From positions 124,001-188,000 of the forward strand of contig JAEWJT010000009.1 of the NCBI GenBank assembly GCA_023386345.1: a stretch of 64,000 bases of DNA, in the 5' to 3' direction. The notes beneath the pieces are model-generated. The model saw only the letters and a program-made list of their open reading frames with translations. It searched no databases and had not been told where the DNA came from. The DNA comes from Bacillota bacterium (lineage in GTDB: Bacteria > Bacillota > Clostridia > Tissierellales > Sedimentibacteraceae). Positions 1-8,965 of the stretch are shown here, piece by piece. Position 1 is the first letter of the stretch, and each line of letters starts with the position of its first letter. Made by a program: the position numbers and the translations under genes.

Positions 1-591
1 ATTATTATTATTAAATATAGACCCAATAGTTTCTATTATACTTCCTATATCAAGATTAGAATTTGCATTGTTTTGTGAAGAATTTTCAGTATTAGTTGTA
101 GAATTGTTATTAGACATATTGCCCATTAAATTCGATAGGATTTGGTCAATACCACCGTTTTTAATGCTGTTATTAATAAAGCTTCCTGCAACTGAAGCTA
201 TTATTTTGCCAATAGCCTGCGAAATCATTGGTTGTGCTAATATTTTTGATATAGGTATGTTTCCGTTAGAAACAAGGGTAGTTACCTTTTCCATTAGTGG
301 CTTGTCACCAAGCGATTGGATTGGAGCGTAATTTTGAGCTTTATTTAGAAAGCTGTACATTCCTACGATACTGCTGATTTTTTCTACAATTGGTAGATAG
401 GTATTTATTTTTGTTACTGTTTGAGCAGAGGCTAAAGGAGCAAAACCTCTTACAATTCCAAGTATGTTTTCCAATTGCTGAGGATTGGATATTATACCCG
501 TTATAAAATTTGTTGCGATACCAGTTATGTCATTAAAATTTTTGTTTCCAAATATGTATTTAGCACCCATTATAACTAATAACCATGTCAC
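1..591 (-). CDS. Hypothetical protein, 3' end beyond window
   Basis: The reverse strand is open without a stop from a GTG at 591 to the window edge (197 codons), with a GAGGGTGG ribosome-binding-like sequence about 9 bases upstream of the GTG. An in-frame ATG at 570 is the alternative start. The protein has no domain I recognise. It begins with a short hydrophobic stretch (TWLLVIMGAKYIFG), continues as alternating hydrophobic and polar helices, and ends in an Asn/Ser/Thr-rich tail (NNNSTTNTENSS), a composition common in exported or spore-associated clostridial proteins. The gene is divergent from the small gene at 790. Reality of the gene is well supported by the long open frame and the RBS; function is unknown. 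Confidence 0.6.
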   Translation of the reverse strand, partial: MTWLLVIMGAKYIFGNKNFNDITGIATNFITGIISNPQQLENILGIVRGFAPLASAQTVTKINTYLPIVEKISSIVGMYSFLNKAQNYAPIQSLGDKPLMEKVTTLVSNGNIPISKILAQPMISQAIGKIIASVAGSFINNSIKNGGIDQILSNLMGNMSNNNSTTNTENSSQNNANSNLDIGSIIETIGSIFNNNN

Positions 592-789
592 AGAAATAAT
601 ACCACCCTCTTACACATCTAATTTAATAATTGCTAGTACACACAATCCTTAGCATTATATATATTTTATGTAGTTTTATTGAAAGGGTTCATAAATTTAT
701 TAAAAAATTTACATATAAACAAATAAGTAATATCTGAATATAATATTCATAAAATAAAATATGGTTGCATTTAATAAAAGGAGGTTGTT

Positions 790-1083
790 ATGTCAAATAA
801 TATATTTAAAAGCTTTGATAAGGAAAATTCTGAAAATGTGACAAATGATAATCCTATACAGGGACTTTCAAAAAATACGGAATTTGAGAAATTTAAAGAG
901 AAATTCAAGGATAAGTCTGATGATGAAATTTTAAGGGAAGCTAAGGATTATAGCGATAAATTAAAATCACAGCTTGGAGAAGCAGAATATAACAAAAAAT
1001 TGCAAGAATTAAAAAAATTCGAGATGTTTCTAAACAAAGATCAAAAACAAAAATTAAATGATTTTTTAAGTAAAATAAAATAA
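790..1083 (+). CDS. Small charged hypothetical protein (97 aa)
   Basis: A 97-residue, strongly charged protein rich in Lys, Glu and Asp, predicted largely alpha-helical, with neither a signal peptide nor a membrane segment and no cysteines. Start is the ATG at 790 with a perfect AAAGGAGG site 5 bases upstream, which makes translation very likely. It stands alone, divergent from the partial gene at the left edge and followed by a hairpin terminator. No family recognised. Confidence 0.65.
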   Translation: MSNNIFKSFDKENSENVTNDNPIQGLSKNTEFEKFKEKFKDKSDDEILREAKDYSDKLKSQLGEAEYNKKLQELKKFEMFLNKDQKQKLNDFLSKIK

Positions 1084-1109
1084 CAAATTAAAAAATATTA
1101 AAAACAAAT

Positions 1110-1141
1110 AAGTCAATAAAATTTAAATATTTTATTGACTT
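1110..1141. terminator. Hairpin terminator, probably bidirectional
   Basis: A 13-bp perfect inverted repeat (AAGTCAATAAAAT, loop of 6) is followed by a T-rich tail on the + strand (GTTTATTTT) and preceded by A-rich sequence. It separates the + gene ending at 1083 from the - gene ending at 1195 and could serve both. Confidence 0.75.
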
Positions 1142-1194
1142 GTTTATTTTAATTAAACTTATGTTAATATTTACTTCTTTATCGAATTTAAAAA

Positions 1195-1596
1195 TTATTT
1201 TTGTGAGTTAATATGCGCTGCAACTTTCTTGTCTTGAATTTTAATATGATTTATAAACCATGCAGCTATGTTATTTACTTTAAAAGTTAAAGCTACGGAT
1301 GTTCCGTTTTTATCGAAATCTTCGCTAATTGCCTTAACATCATCTTTAAATGTTTGGTGTAATTTTTTGTGATTTACTATGTCAGGATAATTATATTTTT
1401 GCTGAAGAACTTCTTCATCTCCAAAGTGCTTGTCAGTATAACTTTTTAAAAAGGCTATTGTTTTTTTAGTTTCTTCTCTGCCCTTTCCTTGATTACATGC
1501 TTCCATAAGACTGTTTATTGCTGCAATAAGCTCCTTGTGCTGAGAGTCAATAAGTGTATGTCCAGTTTCTAATGTCTTATCATATGTATATGCCAT
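1195..1596 (-). CDS. Bacteriohemerythrin
   Basis: Single-domain hemerythrin of 133 residues, the usual length. All seven expected di-iron ligands are visible: H20 in DSQHKEL, H57 and E61 in HFGDE, H76 and H80 in HKKLH, H117 and D122 in HIKIQD. Such proteins bind O2 reversibly at a non-heme di-iron site and in anaerobes are thought to buffer, sense or deliver O2. The protein is cytoplasmic, with no signal peptide. It is transcribed alone. TAGGAGGA lies 7-8 bases before the ATG at 1596. It is one of three hemerythrin-domain proteins in the window (see 19167 and 58269). Confidence 0.95.
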   Translation of the reverse strand: MAYTYDKTLETGHTLIDSQHKELIAAINSLMEACNQGKGREETKKTIAFLKSYTDKHFGDEEVLQQKYNYPDIVNHKKLHQTFKDDVKAISEDFDKNGTSVALTFKVNNIAAWFINHIKIQDKKVAAHINSQK

Positions 1597-1829
1597 TTTT
1601 AAATCCTCCTAAGTATAATGTTTCGAATATTGTCGATATCGTTCGAAATTCTATAAAATATATACCCATATTATAACAGATAAAACACAAATTAAAAAGA
1701 TTTATTTTTCCATATCTTTATGTTACAATGAATTATATTAAAGAAATGTAACAAACTTACAGTTATAAGATTAATTTTATCTTACACTGATATTATATTG
1801 ATGAAAATAAAAAAGGAATGAGTACTGCA

Positions 1830-2714
1830 ATGAGCAAAATTTATATTGTTCCAACACCGATTGGAAATCTTGGAGATATTACAAACAGGGCTTTAGAAGT
1901 TTTAAAAGAATGTGATATGATTTTAGCTGAGGATACTAGACACACTCAAAATCTGCTAAACTATTTTGATATTAAGACAAAACTTGTTTCATATCATAAA
2001 TTTAATGAGAAAAAAAGAAGTGAGGAAATAATTGAAGAAATTTTAGCAGATGATAGTATCTCTGGGAAAGATACAGTCATAGCAATAGTAACAGATGCTG
2101 GAACACCATGTATCTCTGACCCAGGATTTGAGATTGTAAAGCTAGCTCGTGAAAAAAACATTGAAGTTACAGGTCTTGCAGGAGCTTGTGCGACTACAAT
2201 TGCTTTGTCAGTTTCAGGTATTAATACTGATAATTTTTCATTTTACGGTTTTTTACCAAGAAAAGGAAAAGAACTTGAAGAAGCGTTGCTTAAAATAAAA
2301 TGCAGTAACATAAAAACATTTGTTATATATGAATCTCCAAAGAGAATTTTAAATTTAATTGAAGCAATAAAAGAACAAATGCCAAATGCTGATTTGTGTG
2401 TTTGCAAAGAGCTTACTAAGCTGCATGAAAAATTTACATTTGGAAAAGTAGATGAGGTTTTACAGAAACTTAAAGACGACACGAACGTTGAAAAAGGTGA
2501 GTATGTTGTTGTTGGATATAACAATGATTTTGAAGAAGAAAAAGGAAATAACTATAATATAAGCTTACAGGCGATAATATTTGATAAGATATATACTAAG
2601 AATTACTCCTTAAAGCAAGCTGTAAAGGAAATAGTGGATGAAAAAATAGCATCAAAAAACGACGCATATAAAGCATCGCTTGATGTGAAAAATTTCTTGG
2701 AAGGCGAGGAATAA
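1830..2714 (+). CDS. rsmI: 16S rRNA (cytidine1402-2'-O)-methyltransferase RsmI
   Basis: SAM-dependent tetrapyrrole-methylase-fold enzyme that 2'-O-methylates C1402 in the decoding centre of 16S rRNA. Family signatures are PTPIGNLGDIT at the N-terminus, EDTRHTQNLLNYF, DAGTPCISDPG and YESPKRI. I start it at the ATG at 1830 (MSKIYIVPTP): the ATG at 1818 sits directly against the AAAAGGA Shine-Dalgarno and would leave no spacing. Length (294 aa) is normal. It is convergent with the yihY-type gene, with only one base between the stop codons and no obvious terminator between them, so the transcripts may overlap. Confidence 0.95.
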   Translation: MSKIYIVPTPIGNLGDITNRALEVLKECDMILAEDTRHTQNLLNYFDIKTKLVSYHKFNEKKRSEEIIEEILADDSISGKDTVIAIVTDAGTPCISDPGFEIVKLAREKNIEVTGLAGACATTIALSVSGINTDNFSFYGFLPRKGKELEEALLKIKCSNIKTFVIYESPKRILNLIEAIKEQMPNADLCVCKELTKLHEKFTFGKVDEVLQKLKDDTNVEKGEYVVVGYNNDFEEEKGNNYNISLQAIIFDKIYTKNYSLKQAVKEIVDEKIASKNDAYKASLDVKNFLEGEE

Positions 2715-2715
2715 A

Positions 2716-3543
2716 TTATTGTTTTTTTGATTTTATATCAATAATAAAAGCATTAATCTCATTACCAAGTAAAAATATAAAGCTTGTTATATTTATCCAA
2801 AGAAGTAAAATGAATATTCCAGATAGGCTTCCGTATATATTGTTGTAGTATGCAATTCTATAATTTACAAAAGTAGAAAAAAACAATGAGTTTATTAAAC
2901 AGCCAAAAGCGGCAATTAAAGCTCCTGGTATTACATAAACAAATTTAATTCTTTTACTTGGTATAAATTTGTATATCAATGATAACATTACTGTCAATAA
3001 AATAATTGGAATTACATAGCTTATTATTCTTAATAATACTATTAATATAGCTGGTATTGCGGTTACTGCTGTCAAAAGATTAATTATATATTTTCCGCCT
3101 ACAATAAATATCAGCACAAGCTGGAAAGAAATCATAAGAGCTAATATGAATAATACACCAAAAAATCTCATATAAATGAAATTTTTTTTGCTTTCAGAAC
3201 CATAAGCTTTATTTATTCCTTTTATAATTCCTACACTACCTGAAGAAGCTGACCATATTAATAAAATAATACCAGTTGAAAAATAACTGGTTTTATAGCT
3301 GCTGACAGAATTGTTGATAATGCCATAAAACAAATCATATATTAATGGTGGTATAAGGTGTTTAACCTCATACAGTGTTTCATACAATAAATTTGAGGAT
3401 TGACTTAGAAATATTACAACTAAAAGAATAAATGGAAAAATTGCAAGGATTATATAATATGAAAATTGCGCACTTAAAGCAAAAATGTCATCGTTTAATA
3501 TTTTTCTGATAAATTTTTTAATTAGATTAAGCTTCAATATCAA
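2716..3543 (-). CDS. YihY/virulence factor BrkB family membrane protein
   Basis: Polytopic inner-membrane protein (275 aa) of the YihY/BrkB (formerly 'RNase BN') family. It shows about six hydrophobic helices, with the N-terminal amphipathic stretch (IRKILNDDIFALSAQFSYYI) and the family's FLLLWI-like segment near the C-terminus (ILLLWINITSFIFLLGNEINA). Function of the family is not settled; the old RNase annotation is known to be wrong. Start ATG at 3543 follows a GGAGG-like element. Monocistronic and convergent with rsmI. Confidence 0.85.
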   Translation of the reverse strand: MILKLNLIKKFIRKILNDDIFALSAQFSYYIILAIFPFILLVVIFLSQSSNLLYETLYEVKHLIPPLIYDLFYGIINNSVSSYKTSYFSTGIILLIWSASSGSVGIIKGINKAYGSESKKNFIYMRFFGVLFILALMISFQLVLIFIVGGKYIINLLTAVTAIPAILIVLLRIISYVIPIILLTVMLSLIYKFIPSKRIKFVYVIPGALIAAFGCLINSLFFSTFVNYRIAYYNNIYGSLSGIFILLLWINITSFIFLLGNEINAFIIDIKSKKQ

Positions 3544-3741
3544 CCTCCGAAAGCCATATCCGTCTAATAATATTAATTAATATCATTAAACAATATTTAT
3601 TTATTATATTATAATATATTTAAAATATACAAAGTAAAAATTTAAACATTATTTATTATAACATATAATCACAGAATTTGCTTATTGCTTTTATAAATAC
3701 TTAATACAATTGAAACAAAAGAAAGGAAAGTAAGTTGAAAA

Positions 3742-4581
3742 ATGACGAAAAATCAAGATATATTAAATTATGATGAGTTAAAAGATTATTTGAATACAGA
3801 ATTTATTGGAAGAAATATAATTCATTTTGATGAACTAAATTCAACAAATACTTATGCAAAAAGTATTGCAAGCGATTTAGATAAAGAAGGTCAGGTTGTG
3901 ATAACTGAAAAGCAGCTAAGTGGACGAGGAAGACTTGGCAGACAATGGGTATCTCAAAATAACAAGGGTATATGGATGAGCATAATTTTAAAGCCCAAAA
4001 TTAATATTGAAGATATTTCTAAAATTACTCAAGTTGCAGCAGCTGCAATAAATTTAGGACTTTCATCTCATGGTGTAAAAACAGAAATAAAATGGCCAAA
4101 TGATATAATTATAAACAACAAAAAAATATGTGGAATTTTAGTTGAAATGAATTCTGAAAAAAATATAAGCACTAATACCTCTGAAGATAGTAAAATTAAC
4201 TATGTTGTAGTTGGCATAGGTATAAACGTAAACAACGATATAGAGGATTTTCCCGAAGAATTAAGAGAAACAGCAACATCAATAAAAATTGAAACAAATA
4301 AGGAATTTAAAAGAAATATCTTAGTTGCAGAAGTTTTAAATAATTTTGAAAAACTCTATATAGCTCTAAATAACAATGATTTCTCAAAGTCCTTAGATAT
4401 ATGCAGAAAGAACTCATATGTTATAGGAAAAGAAATAAATCTAATAAAAAACCAAGAAGTAAAAGAAGCAACAGCATTAAATATAAATGATGATGGCGAG
4501 CTTGTTGTAATGTATAAAGATGGAGAAACAGACAATATAATCTCTGGAGAGATATCGGTAAGAATTAGAAAAAATAAATAA
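3742..4581 (+). CDS. birA: Biotin--[acetyl-CoA-carboxylase] ligase, catalytic domain only
   Basis: Class I-type biotin protein ligase that adenylates biotin and attaches it to the target lysine of biotin carboxyl carrier domains. The ATP/biotin loop is GRGRLGR (about residues 65-71), followed by KWPNDI and the biotin-contacting GILVE motif. A C-terminal SH3-like domain ends in SGEISVR. The usual N-terminal winged-helix DNA-binding domain of class II BirA is absent: only about 25 residues precede the catalytic domain. The protein therefore probably does not act as a repressor. Start ATG at 3742, with GAAAGGAAAG upstream. Possible extra residues at 138-148 (SEKNISTNTSED) form a lineage-specific loop. 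Confidence 0.92.
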   Translation: MTKNQDILNYDELKDYLNTEFIGRNIIHFDELNSTNTYAKSIASDLDKEGQVVITEKQLSGRGRLGRQWVSQNNKGIWMSIILKPKINIEDISKITQVAAAAINLGLSSHGVKTEIKWPNDIIINNKKICGILVEMNSEKNISTNTSEDSKINYVVVGIGINVNNDIEDFPEELRETATSIKIETNKEFKRNILVAEVLNNFEKLYIALNNNDFSKSLDICRKNSYVIGKEINLIKNQEVKEATALNINDDGELVVMYKDGETDNIISGEISVRIRKNK

Positions 4582-4953
4582 TAGGTCTTGTATACTATAA
4601 TTTATAGTGCTATAATATAACTGCTGTTTATTATTAAATAAAAATTTAAAAAACGATTTAGTCTAAACCCCCTGTGATTTGTGTAGATTTTGAACTTTAA
4701 TGTAAATTAATTTTGAAGTCTATTTGTAGTCTTATTTGATAAGATGATAATATCGCACGGGGTATTAGAATTAAATCAATTACAAAAAGTAAAAATATAA
4801 AAAATAAAGAAAAAATATGCACTAAGTGCATATGTAACATGTTAGTCTTTCTTTTTTAGAAAGATTGTTCAAAGGTATAACTACAAAAAAATAACTAGTA
4901 CAATAGAAAATCAATGAAAATTAGATGTAATTACCATTGATAAGGAGGAAAAA
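4582..4953 (+). other. Long leader region with several hairpins before the Nfn-like gene
   Basis: This 372-base stretch contains no convincing gene. It holds a long-range complementarity (CCCC at 4670-4673 region with GGGG near 4759, extended by TGTGAT/ATCGCA), a short hairpin ATATGCAC/GTGCATAT at 4815-4833, and a 9-bp stem AGTCTTTCT/AGAAAGATT at 4844-4866. No T-run follows, so these are not simple terminators. They could be a structured 5' leader for the gene at 4954. I do not recognise a known riboswitch class. The RBS of the next gene (AAGGAGGA) is at 4940-4947. Confidence 0.4.
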
Positions 4954-7224
4954 ATGTATAAAATAAAAAGGGCAGAATTTCTAAATGACATAACCTATTT
5001 AATGGAAGTAGAAGCTGAACACATAGCAAAATCCTGCCAACCTGGTCAATTTTTGATAGTTAAAATTGATGAAAAGGGTGAAAGAGTACCATTAACTATA
5101 TGTGATTATGACCGTGAGGCAGGAACAGTAACAATAGTTTTCCAAATTTTAGGTTCTTCAACAAAAAGAATGGCTGAATTAAAAGCTGGAGACTATTTCA
5201 GAGATTTCGTTGGACCTCTAGGTGTTCCGTCAGAATTCGTAAATGAAGATATAAATGAATTAAAACACAAAAAAATATTGTTTGTTGCTGGAGGAGTTGG
5301 AACTGCACCAGTTTATCCTCAAGTAAAATGGATGCACGAGCATGGTGTAGCTGCTGATGTAATTATCGGAGCAAGAAACAAGGATATATTAATACTTGAA
5401 GATCAGATGAGATCTGTTGCAGGTAATTTGTATATAACTACTGATGATGGCTCTTATGAAAGAAAAGGGCTTGTTACAGATGTAATAAAAGACTTAGTTT
5501 TAAATCAAGGAAAAAAATATGATGTTGTAGTTGCCATAGGCCCTATGATAATGATGAAATTCGTTTGTATGACTACAAAAGAATTAGGAATTAAAACTAT
5601 AGTAAGTTTAAACCCTATAATGGTTGATGGAACAGGAATGTGCGGTGCTTGCCGTGTATCTATAGGTGGAGAAATAAAATTTGCCTGTGTTGATGGACCA
5701 GAATTTGATGGACATTTAGTTAATTTCGACGAAGCAATGAAAAGACAACAAATGTATAAATCAGAAGAAGGAAGAGCAGCATTAGAAAAAGCAGAGGGAG
5801 ATACTCATCATCATGGCGCGTGTGAAGTAAATGCACATGATGAAAAGAGAGATATGTTTAAAAGAGTTCCGGTAAGAGAGCAAGACCCTCAAGTAAGAGC
5901 AACTAACTTTGAAGAAGTTTGCTATGGATATGATTTGAAAGAGGCTATGGAAGAATCTGAAAGATGCCTTAACTGTAAAAATGCAAAATGTATTCAAGGA
6001 TGTCCAGTTTCTATCAATATACCGGCATTTATCACGCATGTAAAGAATAATGATGTTAAATCTGCTTTTGATGTTATCAATGAATCATCATCTTTGCCTG
6101 CTGTTTGCGGACGTGTTTGTCCTCAAGAATCACAATGCGAGAAGAATTGTATAAGAGGAATAAAAGGAGATTCAGTTTCTATAGGAAAGCTTGAAAGATT
6201 TGTTGCTGACTGGGCAAGAGAAAATAACATAAGCCCTGTTAAGCCTGAAAAAACAAATGGTAAAAAAGTTGCTGTTATAGGAGCAGGACCTGCCGGACTA
6301 ACATGTGCAGGAGATTTAGCAAAGCTTGGCTATGAGGTTACAATATTTGAAGCCTTACATGAGCCTGGAGGAGTATTGGTATATGGAATTCCAGAATTCC
6401 GTTTACCAAAAGAAAAGGTAGTTAATGCAGAAATCGAAAATGTTAAAAAACTAGGCGTTAAAATAGAGACAAATGTAATAATTGGTAAAACTGTCACAAT
6501 CGACCAATTAGAGAAAGACGGATTTTTAGCGGTATTCATAGGCTCTGGAGCAGGACTTCCTAATTTTATGGGTATACCTGGAGAAAATGCAAATGGAGTA
6601 TTTTCAGCTAATGAATATCTAACAAGAAGCAATTTGATGAAAGCATTTAGACAAGATTATGATACACCGATATTCAAAAGTAAAAAGCTTGCTGTTGTTG
6701 GCGGAGGAAATGTTGCTATGGACGCTGCAAGAACAGCAAAAAGACTTGGAGCTGAGGTTTATGTAATCTACAGAAGAAGCGAGAAGGAATTGCCTGCAAG
6801 ACTTGAAGAGGTACATCACGCTAAGGAAGAAGGCATTATATTTGAAGTCTTAACTAATCCTACAGAGGTTTTAGTAGATGAAAAAGGATGGGTAAGAGCT
6901 ATCAAATGTGTGAGAATGGAGCTTGGCGAGCCAGATGCTTCAGGAAGAAGAAAACCAATTGAAGTACCAAATTCAGAATTTGAAATTGAAGTTGATTCTG
7001 TTGTAATGGCATTAGGAACATCACCAAACCCACTTATTTCTTCTACTACAGAGGGACTTGAACTCAATAAGCACAAGTGCTTGATAGTACAAGAAAGCGG
7101 TCAAACGACAAGACAAGGTGTTTTTGCCGGTGGAGACGCTGTAACAGGTGCTGCAACTGTTATACTTGCTATGGAAGCAGGTAAAATAGGGGCAAAAGGA
7201 ATACACGAATATTTATCAAAATAG
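4954..7224 (+). CDS. NfnA-NfnB-like fusion: FAD/NAD-binding ferredoxin-NADP reductase domain plus NADPH glutamate-synthase-type subunit
   Basis: One 756-residue chain combines two proteins that are separate subunits in NfnAB and sulfide dehydrogenase. Residues 1-280 are an FNR/PyrK-like module: FAD site around RVPLTICDYD, NAD site GGVGTAPVYPQ, and the [2Fe-2S] cysteines in GTGMCGACRV and KFACVDG. After a His-rich linker (HHHGACEVNAHDEKRD) residues 295-756 form a GltD/NfnB module: two cysteine clusters (CLNCKNAKCIQGCP; CGRVCPQESQCEKNC) for [4Fe-4S] centres, an FAD Rossmann motif GAGPAGLTCAG, an NADPH motif VGGGNVAMDAARTAKRLG, and the closing GGDAVTGAATVILAMEAGK. It probably shuttles electrons between NAD(P)H and ferredoxin, or acts as an NADPH-dependent glutamate-synthase-type oxidoreductase. 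No partner gltB-like large subunit is adjacent. Cytoplasmic, monocistronic, AAGGAGG start signal. Confidence 0.9.
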   Translation: MYKIKRAEFLNDITYLMEVEAEHIAKSCQPGQFLIVKIDEKGERVPLTICDYDREAGTVTIVFQILGSSTKRMAELKAGDYFRDFVGPLGVPSEFVNEDINELKHKKILFVAGGVGTAPVYPQVKWMHEHGVAADVIIGARNKDILILEDQMRSVAGNLYITTDDGSYERKGLVTDVIKDLVLNQGKKYDVVVAIGPMIMMKFVCMTTKELGIKTIVSLNPIMVDGTGMCGACRVSIGGEIKFACVDGPEFDGHLVNFDEAMKRQQMYKSEEGRAALEKAEGDTHHHGACEVNAHDEKRDMFKRVPVREQDPQVRATNFEEVCYGYDLKEAMEESERCLNCKNAKCIQGCPVSINIPAFITHVKNNDVKSAFDVINESSSLPAVCGRVCPQESQCEKNCIRGIKGDSVSIGKLERFVADWARENNISPVKPEKTNGKKVAVIGAGPAGLTCAGDLAKLGYEVTIFEALHEPGGVLVYGIPEFRLPKEKVVNAEIENVKKLGVKIETNVIIGKTVTIDQLEKDGFLAVFIGSGAGLPNFMGIPGENANGVFSANEYLTRSNLMKAFRQDYDTPIFKSKKLAVVGGGNVAMDAARTAKRLGAEVYVIYRRSEKELPARLEEVHHAKEEGIIFEVLTNPTEVLVDEKGWVRAIKCVRMELGEPDASGRRKPIEVPNSEFEIEVDSVVMALGTSPNPLISSTTEGLELNKHKCLIVQESGQTTRQGVFAGGDAVTGAATVILAMEAGKIGAKGIHEYLSK

Positions 7225-7266
7225 TTAAATTTTGATTATAAATAATATTTTTAGTATTATTCAATG

Positions 7267-7302
7267 GCTTGGTGCAGGTTAAATTGTGCCAAGCTATTTT
7301 TA
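7267..7302 (+). terminator. Terminator of the Nfn-like gene
   Basis: A 9-bp stem (GCTTGGTGC with GTGCCAAGC, two G-U pairs) with a 10-base loop is followed by TATTTTTAT. It lies 43 bases past the stop codon. Confidence 0.75.
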
Positions 7303-7330
7303 TCACATAGGCTCTATTTCCTATGTGATA
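7301..7330. repeat. Perfect inverted repeat TATCACATAGG
   Basis: An 11-bp perfect inverted repeat with an 8-base spacer sits directly against the terminator at 7267. It lacks a T-run on the + side. It could be a second half of the termination region or a protein binding site. Confidence 0.6.
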
Positions 7331-7359
7331 AATGAATAATCGGAACGATTCTTCCATAG

Positions 7360-7380
7360 AGTGAACGTAGTTCACTTTTT
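7360..7380 (+). terminator. Second intrinsic terminator upstream of ychF
   Basis: A short perfect stem AGTGAAC/GTTCACT with a 3-base loop is followed by TTTTATA. No + strand gene ends between this and the first terminator, so it is either redundant termination or a small transcript end. Confidence 0.6.
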
Positions 7381-7574
7381 ATAAAAGCTTTTTATTTAAA
7401 ATTTTGTGGAAGTATTGAAAAATATGTAGTATAATATTTATTATATATTTTATTAATTAGATAACAATGCTAATTTTCAATATAAATCATTAAAGATAGT
7501 CTATTCTAAAGATTTGAGATTTTGACTTTGTGGTTATTATATTGAGCATTAGCATAAATGAAAGGAAATTATAG

Positions 7575-8666
7575 ATGAAATTAGGTATAGTTGGTTTACC
7601 GAATGTAGGTAAAAGTACATTGTTTAACGCAATAACATCAGCAGGTGCTGAGTCTGCAAATTATCCATTTTGCACAATTGAGCCAAATATAGGAGTTGTG
7701 AGTGTTCCAGATACAAGACTCGATTTTTTAGCACAGATGAGTAAATCTAAAAAAATTGTTCCAACAGCTATTGAATTTTTTGATATAGCTGGATTAGTTA
7801 AGGGAGCAAGCAAGGGCGAGGGCTTGGGAAATAAGTTTTTATCTCATATTCGTGAGGTTGAGTCTGTTGTCCATGTTGTGAGATGCTTTGATGATGAGAA
7901 TGTAGTTCATGTCGAGGGAACTGTAGAGCCCTTGAGAGATATTGAAATAATAGAGCTTGAATTAATTCTTGCAGACCTTGAGGTTTTAAGCAAGAGAATT
8001 GAAAAGCTTACGAAGTCTGCAAAAGGTGATAAATCCTTAGTTCCAGAACTTGAATTATCTCAAAAAGTTCTTGAGTGTTTAGAAAAGGAGCAACCTGCAA
8101 GAGCATTGGAATACACAGAAGAAGAAGCTAAGCTTTTAAGAACATTCAATCTTATAACAGCTAAGCCTGTATTGTATGCAGCCAATGTATCAGAAGAATT
8201 TATTGCTAATCCAGATGATTGCAAATATGTGCAAATTGTAAAAAAATATGCAGAAAGTGTTAATTCAGAGTTAATAGTAGTTTGCGGTCAAATAGAGGCT
8301 GAAGTTTCAGAGCTTGAGAGAGAAGAAAAGTTAGAATTCTTAAGAGAATTAGGGCTTGAGGAGTCAGGACTTGATAAATTGATTAGAGCAAGCTATCATT
8401 TGCTTGGACTTATAAGTTTTTTAACTACTGGTCCGGAGGAAACCAGAGCATGGACTATTAAAAGAGGAACAAAAGCACCACAAGCTGCAGGCAAAATCCA
8501 CAGTGATATAGAAAGAGGATTTATCAGAGCAGAAGTAACTTCTTTCAAAGACTTGGAAGAATGTAAATCACAGCTTGTTGCAAAAGAAAAGGGCTTGACA
8601 AGGCTAGAGGGCAAAGAGTATGTGATGCAGGACGGAGATGTTGTGCTTTTCCGCTTTAACGTATAA
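7575..8666 (+). CDS. ychF: Redox-regulated ATPase YchF (Obg-family)
   Basis: Universally conserved P-loop protein (363 aa, standard length) that prefers ATP over GTP and binds ribosomes. G1 is GLPNVGKST at residues 6-14; switch II is DIAGLVKGASKGEGLG. The G4 motif is NVSE in place of NKxD, the usual explanation for ATP preference. An alpha-helical insertion follows, and then the C-terminal TGS domain (LISFLTTGPEETRAWT onward, with the conserved ending MQDGDVVLFRFNV). Start ATG at 7575 with AAAGGAAA upstream. Stand-alone gene. Confidence 0.97.
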   Translation: MKLGIVGLPNVGKSTLFNAITSAGAESANYPFCTIEPNIGVVSVPDTRLDFLAQMSKSKKIVPTAIEFFDIAGLVKGASKGEGLGNKFLSHIREVESVVHVVRCFDDENVVHVEGTVEPLRDIEIIELELILADLEVLSKRIEKLTKSAKGDKSLVPELELSQKVLECLEKEQPARALEYTEEEAKLLRTFNLITAKPVLYAANVSEEFIANPDDCKYVQIVKKYAESVNSELIVVCGQIEAEVSELEREEKLEFLRELGLEESGLDKLIRASYHLLGLISFLTTGPEETRAWTIKRGTKAPQAAGKIHSDIERGFIRAEVTSFKDLEECKSQLVAKEKGLTRLEGKEYVMQDGDVVLFRFNV

Positions 8667-8690
8667 AAATTATTATAAAAATATTTTTAA

Positions 8691-8778
8691 ATTGCAATTT
8701 GAGTGTAATACTAATTTCTATTTAAACGGATTTTAAGTGGAATTAAGTATAATATAAATATCAAATTGCGATTTTTTT
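8691..8778 (+). terminator. Probable terminator after ychF with a long loop
   Basis: ATTGCAATTTGA (8691-8702) pairs with TCAAATTGCGAT (8761-8772), 12 bp including one G-U, followed by T7. The 58-base loop is long, but the U-run placement fits a terminator. The rest of 8779-8965 is AT-rich with no other structure I can support. Confidence 0.5.
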
Positions 8779-8965
8779 ATTTTAAAAATAAGCATAATTA
8801 AAATAAATTATCTATTATCTGCTGTAAAATTTATTTTAGTAATTTATCACATAACATGGAAATAAATTCAAAATAGATGTCCTATAAATTTTATTTTCTT
8901 TACAAATTTAGTAAATTATTATATTATAGTATTTAGTATAATATAAAATATGGTGGTGCTATAAT

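Noticed and set aside
68..331. Open frame of 87 codons on the + strand
   Set aside because: It lies antisense to the longer reverse-strand frame (1-591), which has a start site and stays open to the window edge. The + frame has no RBS.
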